Shown here piece by piece: positions 1-5,406 of a DNA stretch of 16,335 nt (the stretch's first letter is position 1; every line of letters starts with the position of its first letter). The DNA lies in assembly GCA_910583885.1 (NCBI GenBank), contig CAJUAC010000064.1:1-16335 (forward strand), read 5' to 3'. Source of the stretch: an uncultured Oscillospiraceae bacterium. GTDB lineage: Bacteria > Bacillota > Clostridia > Oscillospirales > Oscillospiraceae. The position numbers and the translations under genes are program-made. A model generated the notes under the pieces. It was not told where the DNA came from and did no database searches. It was given only the letters and a program-made list of their open reading frames with translations.

Positions 1-38
1 TCAAGCACCACCGATGCAAGGCTCCTTTTCGGTTTCAT
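1..38 (-). CDS. 5' end of an unidentified gene of the mobile element (partial)
   Basis: An ATG at 38 on the minus strand opens a frame that reads MKPKRSLASVVL and leaves the window without a stop. It is preceded by a strong ribosome binding site, AGGAAGGTGA, about 7 bases upstream. It begins 18 bases after the stop of the 60-residue gene, so it looks like the next gene of the same leftward operon. Twelve residues are too few to assign a family. Confidence 0.55.
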   Translation of the reverse strand, partial: MKPKRSLASVVL

Positions 39-56
39 ATGTAAATCACCTTCCTA

Positions 57-239
57 TTACCGGGCGGCCCGAGCCGTCCTCTTCTGTTTGGCCTTGCGCT
101 CTTTGAGCCAGGCTTGGTAGCGTTCCTCTGCTCCCGGCATCGAAAAGACCTGCTCAGTCAGAGCCAGTGCCCCTTTCGCAAGTTCCTCGCGCCGGAAGTC
201 CGGGATTTGGCTGATGTCGATGGATAAGGTATTTTTCAT
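57..239 (-). CDS. Small hypothetical protein (60 aa) of the integrated element
   Basis: The gene encodes 60 residues starting MKNTLSIDIS and ending in a very basic tail (KERKAKQKRTARAAR). I chose the ATG at 239 because AAAGGAGC stands about 8 bases upstream; the frame is open further up (to about 353) but those starts have poor ribosome binding sites. The middle looks like one or two amphipathic helices (REELAKGALALTEQVFSMPGAEERYQAWLKE written in part), and no signal peptide or membrane segment is present. It lies between the antirepressor-like gene and the partial gene at the left edge, in the same leftward operon. I do not recognise the family; the basic C-terminus would fit nucleic-acid contact, but that is a guess. 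Confidence 0.65.
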   Translation of the reverse strand: MKNTLSIDISQIPDFRREELAKGALALTEQVFSMPGAEERYQAWLKERKAKQKRTARAAR

Positions 240-330
240 TTTAATTAGCTCCTTTTCTGTACTTGTCAGCCAGCAGAAGGATGTGATATAATCCGACTGT
301 GGCCTTTTGGTGTGTTTCATTGGGTCGCTT

Positions 331-375
331 GCCCTGTCAGGTGTTCGCTGCACTTGACAGGGCGTCTTTTTGTTT
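331..375 (+). terminator. Hairpin plus T-run in plus orientation, opposing the operon
   Basis: A perfect 9-bp inverted repeat (GCCCTGTCA at 331-339, TGACAGGGC at 355-363), with an extra G-U pair inside, is followed on the plus strand by GTCTTTTTGTTT. This is the form of an intrinsic terminator reading rightward. All genes here read leftward, and in that direction there is no T-run after the stem. It could stop antisense transcription, or act as a hairpin between two cistrons of the leftward mRNA. Confidence 0.45.
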
Positions 376-985
376 ACAGGTAATCATCCAAGTTGATAAA
401 GGTCCTTTCAACACTCAGCTTAAAAGAAGGCTTGTCCCGACGAAGTTCTTTGACCTCGGGAATATCAAAACCGCCTTTCTCCAGAAAGCCTAACACATAG
501 GGGAGGCGTTCGTTGCGGCAGTCAGCGGTCAGCCGAGCCGCTATGATGTAGTCGTCGGTTGTGAGTGCCCGTTGCTCCACAGGGGCAGAAGTAGTGGACT
601 GCTGTTTGCTCTGCGGGAGGAAAGCTGCTGCCAGCACATCCTTGGCCTTGAGCTGGTACTGCTCCAGCCTCGCCGCCAGTTCCGGGGTCTCACGCTCCAT
701 CCTGGGCGTGATGGCGATCTTCGCCAGCCAGAGGGGAACGTAGTCCAGTTTGAGGCAGAAGGAGTCCTGCATACCTCCGTTGGTAGGGAGGCGGAAATTT
801 CCGCCCCCTTTGGAAAGGACCGTGTCCTCATTGATTTTCTCCACTTGGGTCTTGCTTTGGGCCTTGCTCAGACCAATGCCGTGGCACATCCAGCGGACAC
901 CCGCCCAAATCTGCCCGTTGTTGTCACGGGCTGCCATGAGTTCCGTGCCCATGAAGGGCACCTTTTTTACTTCGAGTTCATTCAT
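374..985 (-). CDS. Phage antirepressor N-terminal domain protein (P22_AR_N type)
   Basis: The protein has 203 residues. Residues 1-125 resemble the N-terminal domain of P22-type phage antirepressors: an early segment ending in VPFMGTEL, a central RWMCHGIGLSKAQSK segment, and the marker LDYVPLWLAKI at 80-90 followed by a helical stretch ending EQYQLKAKDVLAAAF. In this family the domain is joined to varied C-terminal parts; proteins of this kind inactivate a repressor or act as DNA-binding regulators. Residues 140-203 are a separate unassigned C-terminal part. The start at 985 has AAAGGAGC about 8 bases upstream. It begins 13 bases after the HTH gene ends, so the two are probably co-transcribed from the divergent control region. 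An obvious but unproven target is the XRE repressor transcribed in the other direction. Confidence 0.82.
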   Translation of the reverse strand: MNELEVKKVPFMGTELMAARDNNGQIWAGVRWMCHGIGLSKAQSKTQVEKINEDTVLSKGGGNFRLPTNGGMQDSFCLKLDYVPLWLAKIAITPRMERETPELAARLEQYQLKAKDVLAAAFLPQSKQQSTTSAPVEQRALTTDDYIIAARLTADCRNERLPYVLGFLEKGGFDIPEVKELRRDKPSFKLSVERTFINLDDYL

Positions 986-998
986 TGGTCTGCTCCTT

Positions 999-1217
999 TC
1001 AGTTTGTCATTTGATGATGTTCCGGAGAATCTCGCTCATAGAGATCATCAATGGTGCAGTCAAGTATCTCAGCTAACTGGGGCAAAATTATAGTTTTGGG
1101 CAGTGCCACCCCAGTCTCCCAGTTGGATACGGTTGTAGAAAGCACTCCCAATTTGTCCGCCAACTGTACCTGTGTGAGATTTGCCGCCTCCCTTAATGAT
1201 TTAATTCGCATTGCCAT
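999..1217 (-). CDS. Cro/C1-type helix-turn-helix regulator (72 aa)
   Basis: The 72-residue protein is almost entirely one HTH_3 domain: IKSLREAANLTQVQLADKLG followed by VLSTTVSNWETGVALPKTIILPQLAEILDCTIDDLY. The recognition helix is around VSNWETG. No dimerisation or peptidase domain follows, so it is Cro-like in size. The ATG at 1217 is chosen over the one at 1211 because GGAGG is then 7 bases upstream. It is the first gene of the leftward operon with the antirepressor-like gene, and its -35/-10 (TTGACA/TAATAT, 17-base spacer) overlaps operator-like repeats shared with the divergent XRE gene. It most likely represses one or both of these promoters. Confidence 0.9.
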   Translation of the reverse strand: MAMRIKSLREAANLTQVQLADKLGVLSTTVSNWETGVALPKTIILPQLAEILDCTIDDLYERDSPEHHQMTN

Positions 1218-1235
1218 GACCTCACCTCCAATCTG

Positions 1236-1254
1236 GTTGTTGTTTTTATATTAC
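1236..1254 (+). promoter_or_regulatory. Operator-like repeat, copy A
   Basis: The 19-base sequence GTTGTTGTTTTTATATTAC overlaps the -10 of the leftward promoter. It matches copy C (1315-1333) at 16 of 19 positions in the same orientation. Its position would let a bound regulator block the leftward operon. Confidence 0.6.
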
Positions 1255-1276
1255 ATCCCGTCACCCGGATTGTCAA
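1248..1276 (-). promoter_or_regulatory. Promoter of the leftward HTH/antirepressor operon
   Basis: On the minus strand there is a perfect -35 TTGACA (1276-1271), a 17-base spacer and a -10 TAATAT (1253-1248). It is the strongest-looking promoter of the element. The transcript should begin near 1241 and reach the ATG at 1217 with a short leader carrying TTGGAGGTGA. Confidence 0.8.
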
Positions 1277-1278
1277 GC

Positions 1279-1290
1279 ATAAACAACAAC
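1279..1290 (-). promoter_or_regulatory. Operator-like repeat, copy B (inverted)
   Basis: ATAAACAACAAC on the plus strand is GTTGTTGTTTAT on the minus strand, the inverted form of copies A and C. It sits just upstream of the -35 of the leftward promoter, about 40 bases from each of the other copies. Confidence 0.55.
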
Positions 1291-1307
1291 AATTTTGGAG
1301 TTCCCTC

Positions 1308-1336
1308 TTGCATTGCTGTTGTTTATAGATTACAAT
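1308..1336 (+). promoter_or_regulatory. Promoter of the rightward XRE repressor gene
   Basis: The elements are -35 TTGCAT (1308-1313), a 17-base spacer and -10 TACAAT (1331-1336). Operator-like copy C fills the spacer and touches the -10, so the gene is probably under repression or autoregulation. The leader is only about 13 bases and carries GGAGGTGA. Confidence 0.75.
1315..1333 (+). promoter_or_regulatory. Operator-like repeat, copy C
   Basis: GCTGTTGTTTATAGATTAC lies inside the -35/-10 spacer of the rightward promoter and overlaps the first bases of the -10. It is a direct repeat of copy A, offset by 79 bases. Confidence 0.6.
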
Positions 1337-1355
1337 AAAATTGGAGGTGACGTTT

Positions 1356-1829
1356 ATGAACGACTATTTGCTTGGAGATGTTGTCCGAAAATATCGCCAG
1401 GAAAATCATCTGTCGTTGCGTGCTTTCGGAGAGATGTGCGGAATAAGCCACACTACAATTGACTGCATTGAAAAGGGTTATGACCCGAGGACAGGAAAGC
1501 GTGTCAACATCACTAATATGACATTCTCAAAACTATCCGATGTTTTGAAAATTCCTGTGAGTGTTTTGGTGGATCTCAGTGTTGGCGTTGATGATCTCCA
1601 TCGTGTGGTAGGCGGATGGATGACAACTTCCGCCATGGCTTCGGTGCTTGCACAAGATAGCAAAAATAATATTTCTCAAGCGGATGACAACAAAAAAAGG
1701 CCCACCCCCGTTTCCGGGGATGGGCTTGATCCAGAACTGGTAGCTCTAATTAAACGGATTCCTGCTGATCGGATGCCAGAGGTAGAACGGTATCTTCGTT
1801 TTCAAGCAGAGCAAGGAGAAAAGCCTTGA
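1356..1829 (+). CDS. XRE-family transcriptional regulator of the integrated element
   Basis: The protein has 157 residues. Residues 5-75 form a helix-turn-helix domain (GDVVRKYRQENHLSLRAFGE, then GISHTTIDCIEKG, and FSKLSDVLKIPVSVLVDLS). A polar linker follows at about 105-125, then a helical C-terminus from LDPELVALIKRIPADRM onward. No serine peptidase motif is visible, so inactivation would be by an antirepressor rather than by RecA-driven self-cleavage. I chose the ATG at 1356 with GGAGGTGA upstream; the upstream TTG at 1341 is part of that ribosome binding site region. It faces the HTH/antirepressor operon across shared operators, the layout of a phage-type switch. Its 3' third is overlapped by a small antisense gene whose terminator forms part of its linker codons. 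Confidence 0.88.
   Translation: MNDYLLGDVVRKYRQENHLSLRAFGEMCGISHTTIDCIEKGYDPRTGKRVNITNMTFSKLSDVLKIPVSVLVDLSVGVDDLHRVVGGWMTTSAMASVLAQDSKNNISQADDNKKRPTPVSGDGLDPELVALIKRIPADRMPEVERYLRFQAEQGEKP
1692..1725 (-). terminator. Minus-strand intrinsic terminator inside the XRE gene
   Basis: The arms GCCCACCCCCG (1700-1710) and CGGGGATGGGC (1715-1725) form an 11-bp stem with a TTTC loop; the one mismatch is a G-U pair in the minus-strand RNA. On the minus strand the stem is followed by C then seven T (1698-1692). It ends 24 bases beyond the stop of the small antisense gene. On the plus strand the same bases encode the linker of the XRE protein. Confidence 0.75.
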
Positions 1830-1890
1830 ATTGTGCCCGATCTTCTGCGCTCATACCAAGCGCGGCCTGATAGACTTCCTCTTTGGACAT
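1750..1890 (-). CDS. Small antisense gene (46 aa) overlapping the XRE gene
   Basis: The ORF begins MSKEEVYQAALGMSAEDRAQ, continues with a hydrophobic helical core (FKAFLLALLENE) and ends in a polar tail. The ATG at 1890 has GGAAAGGGG about 6 bases upstream. Three further signals support it as a real gene: an extended -10 TGGTATACT at 1949-1941, a leader of about 44 bases, and a strong minus-strand terminator starting 25 bases after the stop. It converges on the XRE gene and shares 80 bp with its 3' end. I do not recognise the family; size and composition suggest an acidic, mostly helical soluble protein. Longer starts in the same frame would lie almost on the promoter and are less likely. It could instead mark an antisense RNA with only an incidental ORF. 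Confidence 0.55.
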   Translation of the reverse strand: MSKEEVYQAALGMSAEDRAQFKAFLLALLENEDTVLPLASDQQESV

Positions 1891-1940
1891 GGTACGCCCC
1901 TTTCCGCCCTGGCGCCAAGGTATGTATTTGCGCATAATGC

Positions 1941-1949
1941 AGTATACCA
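1941..1949 (-). promoter_or_regulatory. Extended -10 promoter of the small antisense gene
   Basis: The minus strand reads TGGTATACT, an extended -10 of the form TG-N-TATACT. No good -35 stands 17 bases upstream, which extended -10 promoters tolerate. Transcription would start near 1934 and run into the 46-codon gene and its terminator. Confidence 0.5.
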
Positions 1950-1998
1950 CAAAAATCTGTCCAATTCTGCCAAAAACTGGTGCTTTCTAAATTTTTTC

Positions 1999-2027
1999 TT
2001 GAAATGGCACGGTTTTTCCGATAAAAG
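1999..2027 (+). promoter_or_regulatory. Possible promoter of the serine recombinase
   Basis: TTGAAA (1999-2004), a 17-base spacer and TAAAAG (2022-2027) precede the recombinase gene by about 30 bases. The -10 is weak, so this is tentative; read-through from the XRE gene is the alternative. Confidence 0.3.
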
Positions 2028-2056
2028 CGAGAACTATAGGGACAGGGAGGTGCCGA

Positions 2057-3637
2057 ATGTCTCCACGGAAAAGATGTGCAGAGGTCGCCGAGCGAATCGG
2101 TGTCATCTATGCCAGGTATTCATCCCACAACCAGAAAGAGGAAAGCATAGAGCAGCAGGTCGAAGAATGTATGGCCTTTGCCGCGCTCAACCATATCAAG
2201 ATTATCCAGGTCTACTCTGACAAGGCCCTCTCCGGCAAAACCGACAAGCGACCCCAATTCCAGAAGATGATGCGGGACGCGGAGAAACGGCAGTTTACTG
2301 TGGTGGTGGCGTACAAGTCGAACCGTATTGCCCGAAATATGCTCAACGCCCTCAGCTATGAGGACAAGCTGGGGCGCTTTGGTATTGAAACGCTCTACGC
2401 CAAAGAAGAATTTGGCAACACTGCCGCCGGCCGGTTTGCCCTCCGCACGATGATGAATGTCAATCAGTTCTACTCTGAAAACATGGCCGAGGACATCAGG
2501 CGCGGTATGAGGGACAACGCAGAAAACTGTAAGGTCAACGGTGCGATCCCTTTGGGGTATGTAAGAGGGCCTGATGGCCGGTACGCCATAGATCCAACGG
2601 AGGCGGCCATCGTCCGGGAGATTTACAAAAGGGTACTGGAGGGCGAGTCGTTCGTGGACATCGCCAATGACCTAAATGGCCGAGGCATAAAGACCAAAAG
2701 GAAAGGACTCTGGAATAAGAACAGCTTTCACCGCCTGCTTGCAAATGACAATTACATTGGTGTCTATCGGCACTCAGGATATGTCAATGAACTGGGCATA
2801 CCGCCCATTCTGGAAAAGGAGGTTTTTTACGCCATGCAAAGGCACTTGGACACAAAGAAAAATCCTCGGGGGCGGCACCGGGAGAACAATGATTATCTGC
2901 TGACGGGAAAACTCCACTGTGGTTATTGCAAGTCCTTCATGGTGGGGATCTCCGGTACCAGCAAGACGGGCGATAAGCACTACTACTACACCTGCAATGA
3001 CCGACGCACCGGCGGCCCCTGCAAAAAAGAGAATGTCAGAAAGGACTACATCGAGCAGACCGTTGCCGAACTCACGCAGCGGTTTATCCTACAGGACGAT
3101 GTGATAGAGTGGATCGCCGCCAGCGCAATGGAAGTCCTGGCCCAATCCAGCAGCGAGGCGGAGATTGCCGCTATGGAGTCCGAACTTGCCGCAGATCGGA
3201 AAGCCGCCAAGAACATCATGAACGCCATCGAGCAGGGAATCTTCACCGCAATGACCAAGGATCGACTCCTGGAGTTGGAGCTGGACATCTCCACATTGGA
3301 GAAATCTATTGCCATCGCCAGAGCTGCCAGCGAGGAGACAGTTATGGAGAAGGAGCGCATCATCTGGACGCTGGAGCAGCTCCGTGACGGAGACGTGACC
3401 AGCAAGGACTATCAAAAGCGGCTGTTTGATACTTTCGTCAAAGCTGTGTACCTCTGGGACGATAAGATAGAGGTTCACTATTACTACAGCGGTGAGAAGA
3501 ATGTGCTGACGTCCTCGCTGAAAGAGACTGCTGGGGGAGGTGGTTCTGACCTTGGGGGAGTTCTTATAAACTCTCCCAAGGGCCACCAGATGGACATTGG
3601 ACGAACACCTATTATTTCAAAGGCAGTATTGCCGTAA
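2057..3637 (+). CDS. Large serine recombinase (site-specific integrase)
   Basis: The protein has 526 residues, normal for large serine integrases. Residues 14-165 are the resolvase catalytic domain: the motif YARYSS (18-23) holds the likely nucleophile Ser22, and YKSNRIARN (86-94) carries the conserved arginines. Residues 167-265 are the recombinase domain (GYVRGPDGRYAIDP onward). A zinc ribbon follows with Cys288, Cys291, Cys313 and Cys322. A coiled coil covers about 365-445, followed by a C-terminal tail with a Gly-rich stretch near 493-496. The ATG at 2057 has GGGAGG 6 bases upstream. Such enzymes cut and rejoin attP and attB through a phosphoserine link and integrate or excise phages and ICEs. 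The gene is intact, is followed by a strong terminator, and stands next to the chromosome boundary, as expected for the integrase at one end of an element. Confidence 0.95.
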   Translation: MSPRKRCAEVAERIGVIYARYSSHNQKEESIEQQVEECMAFAALNHIKIIQVYSDKALSGKTDKRPQFQKMMRDAEKRQFTVVVAYKSNRIARNMLNALSYEDKLGRFGIETLYAKEEFGNTAAGRFALRTMMNVNQFYSENMAEDIRRGMRDNAENCKVNGAIPLGYVRGPDGRYAIDPTEAAIVREIYKRVLEGESFVDIANDLNGRGIKTKRKGLWNKNSFHRLLANDNYIGVYRHSGYVNELGIPPILEKEVFYAMQRHLDTKKNPRGRHRENNDYLLTGKLHCGYCKSFMVGISGTSKTGDKHYYYTCNDRRTGGPCKKENVRKDYIEQTVAELTQRFILQDDVIEWIAASAMEVLAQSSSEAEIAAMESELAADRKAAKNIMNAIEQGIFTAMTKDRLLELELDISTLEKSIAIARAASEETVMEKERIIWTLEQLRDGDVTSKDYQKRLFDTFVKAVYLWDDKIEVHYYYSGEKNVLTSSLKETAGGGGSDLGGVLINSPKGHQMDIGRTPIISKAVLP

Positions 3638-3720
3638 TGGTGTGGCTCTGATGTCAGCAGAATAAGAACTGAGGACAAATCCTCAGTTCTTATTTTTTCG
3701 CATCATAAAGAATGGCTGCC
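3638..3720. other. Probable element/chromosome junction (att region)
   Basis: The mobile-element genes end at 3637 and chromosomal-type, much more GC-rich genes begin at 3721. Large serine integrases usually lie beside one attachment site, so the junction is placed in or near this stretch. The core sequence cannot be defined because the other end of the element is outside the window. Confidence 0.4.
3661..3698 (+). terminator. Strong intrinsic terminator after the serine recombinase
   Basis: A perfect 15-bp stem (3661-3675 with 3680-3694; core AAGAACTGAGGA) closes on a CAAA loop and runs into TTTT, giving a U-rich tail on the plus strand. It ends recombinase transcription. The stem could also slow the leftward DUF2161 operon arriving from the other side, although that direction lacks a clear T-run. 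Confidence 0.85.
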
Positions 3721-4416
3721 TTATAGAAGCTCCCCATACATCTCCAGCGCCTCCAGCCCTGCCGGGTTCACCCGGTACAGGTAGCGGCGTCCGCCGGGCG
3801 CGGCCTCCCGGTCGAACCAACGCAGCACGTTGCGGCCCAGGATCGCCCCCGCGTTGGAGGGTCCGCCCCGCCGCTTGACTTCCTCTACCGTCAAGGGCCC
3901 CTCCTCCCGCAGCAGACGCGCCACCCAAAGGGCCTGCTCCTTATAGGCGGTCAGGATCTTCTTCCTGGTCACGCCGCCAGTGTTGACACTGCCCGTGCGG
4001 GCTTCATGCTCCCGGATCACCGCCAGGCGGCGCCGCTTGTCCCGCCTGGGCGCGGACGCCTCCTTGGGGTGGACTGCTACATCCAGCTGCGGCGTCCCCC
4101 GGCTGGTGAAGCCCACGAAGATCAGCCCCAGCTCCAGCCGGCGGCACAGGGACTGCATGTCCCGGATATGGGGGGACAGGTACCCCCGCCCAGGCAGGGG
4201 AACCGCCACATACACCCCGTCCGCAATCCGCTGCCGGTCCACGGCCTGGTAGAGCAGCTCCATGGTGAACCCCCGCTTGAGCTCTACCACAATCAGCTCT
4301 CCATCCCGCACAGCGGTGATATCGCAGCCCTTTACCTCGCCCTTCACCTCGTAGCCCAGACCCTCCAGATAGTCCCGCACCGGGCCATACAAGCTGCTCT
4401 CCGGCAGGCTCCCCAT
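3721..4416 (-). CDS. DUF2161 family PD-(D/E)XK-like protein
   Basis: The protein has 231 residues. The N-terminal part (SSLYGPVRDYLEGLGYEVKG, then CDITAV and ELIVVELKRGF) matches the DUF2161 family, assigned by profile work to the PD-(D/E)XK nuclease-like fold; Asp32, Glu45 and Lys47 would be the core acidic/lysine residues. The C-terminal part looks like a winged-helix region (LTAYKEQALWVARLLREEG, then TVEEVKRRGG and YLYRVNPAGLEALE). The substrate is not known. The start at 4416 is used because its ATG overlaps the TGA of the upstream dehydrogenase by one base, implying coupled translation; the frame is open to 4575 but that part only shadows the dehydrogenase. It is the last gene of the MATE-dehydrogenase operon and the first chromosomal gene next to the integrated element. 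Confidence 0.85.
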   Translation of the reverse strand: MGSLPESSLYGPVRDYLEGLGYEVKGEVKGCDITAVRDGELIVVELKRGFTMELLYQAVDRQRIADGVYVAVPLPGRGYLSPHIRDMQSLCRRLELGLIFVGFTSRGTPQLDVAVHPKEASAPRRDKRRRLAVIREHEARTGSVNTGGVTRKKILTAYKEQALWVARLLREEGPLTVEEVKRRGGPSNAGAILGRNVLRWFDREAAPGGRRYLYRVNPAGLEALEMYGELL

Positions 4417-5384
4417 CAGTAGCCCCGGACCCGGTCCACCAGGCCCTCCGGCAGCTCCCCTGCCGCATAGCGGGCCAGATCCCGGCAGAAGATATCCACC
4501 GACAAATCGCAGGTCAGCCCCAAGGCCATGTTCCCGGAGATGTGGGGCGTGATGATCGTATTGGGGCAGGTCCACAGGGGATGGTCCGCCGGCAGGGGCT
4601 CCGGTGTCATCACATCCAGCGCCGCGCCAGCCAGCCGCCGGGCCTGTAAGGCCTCTACCAGGGCCTCCTGGTCGATGGCGGAGCCGCGCCCCACATTCAC
4701 CACATAGGCCGTGGGTGGCAGCAGGGCAATCCGCGCCCGGGAGAGAACCCCTACCGTCTCCGCCGTAGCGGGCAGGGCCATCACCAACGCGTCCGCCTGG
4801 GGCAGGAGGCCGTCCAGCTCACCCAGGGGGACTACCCGGTCAAAGGCGGGCTCTTCCGACCGGCCGCTGCGGCACACGCCAGTGACGTGGGCCCCCAGCG
4901 CCTTCAAACGCCGGGCAGTGTGGGATCCGATGTCCCCGGTTCCCAGCATGATGACCCGGCTGCCGCCGATGGAGCGGATGGGCCTGAGATAGGGCCATTG
5001 GCGCTCCGCCGCAGCGGCCTGGTACTCCGGCATCCGCCGCAGCAGCATCAGCAGTACCATGAGGATGTGCTCGGAGATGGTGGGGCCGTAGGCCCCCGAG
5101 CCGTTGGAGAGCAGGCAGTCCGGATGGGGCCACACCCCGCTGTCCAGATACGCCTCGATGCCCGCACAGTCGCTGCACAGCCAGCGCAGCCGCTCCGCCT
5201 GCTTCACCACCGCCGGGGCGGGGTGGCCGAAAATCACCTCGTACGCCCCGGCGTCCTCCCCCAGCCGCCCGTCGCTGCTGTCACGGTAAAAGACAGGGGT
5301 GAAGCCCAGACCTGCCGCCGCCTTTTCGATCCGGCTGCGGTAGGACTCGTTCATAAAATTGACGCACACTGCCAGCTTTCTCAT
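4416..5384 (-). CDS. D-isomer-specific 2-hydroxyacid dehydrogenase (NAD-binding)
   Basis: The protein has 322 residues, normal for the family. The Rossmann motif GTGDIG is at 148-153, within VIMLGTGDIGSHTARRLKAL. The catalytic triad is in place: Arg233 (NVGRGSAID), Glu262 (DVMTPEPLPADHPLW) and His281 (ITPHISG). The family interconverts 2-keto acids and D-2-hydroxy acids with NAD(P)H in the cytoplasm; the substrate cannot be read from the sequence. The ATG at 5384 has GAGGT about 9 bases upstream. It lies 22 bases after the MATE frame and overlaps the next gene by one base, so the three form one operon. The catalytic residues are intact even though the MATE gene upstream is broken. Confidence 0.92.
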   Translation of the reverse strand: MRKLAVCVNFMNESYRSRIEKAAAGLGFTPVFYRDSSDGRLGEDAGAYEVIFGHPAPAVVKQAERLRWLCSDCAGIEAYLDSGVWPHPDCLLSNGSGAYGPTISEHILMVLLMLLRRMPEYQAAAAERQWPYLRPIRSIGGSRVIMLGTGDIGSHTARRLKALGAHVTGVCRSGRSEEPAFDRVVPLGELDGLLPQADALVMALPATAETVGVLSRARIALLPPTAYVVNVGRGSAIDQEALVEALQARRLAGAALDVMTPEPLPADHPLWTCPNTIITPHISGNMALGLTCDLSVDIFCRDLARYAAGELPEGLVDRVRGY

Positions 5385-5406
5385 AATTGTATTACCTCAG
5401 TTCCTT

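Noticed and set aside
240..353. N-terminal extension of the 60-residue gene (starts at about 320 or 353)
   Set aside because: The extension has no ribosome binding site and covers the hairpin, whereas the ATG at 239 has a clear AAAGGAGC.
572..1093. Plus-strand ORF of 173 codons over the antirepressor gene
   Set aside because: The minus-strand gene has a recognisable domain and good ribosome binding site, while this frame has neither.
1236..1333. CRISPR-like spacing of the GTTGTTGTTT repeats
   Set aside because: There are only three short copies, one inverted, placed on promoter elements; this fits operators and not an array.
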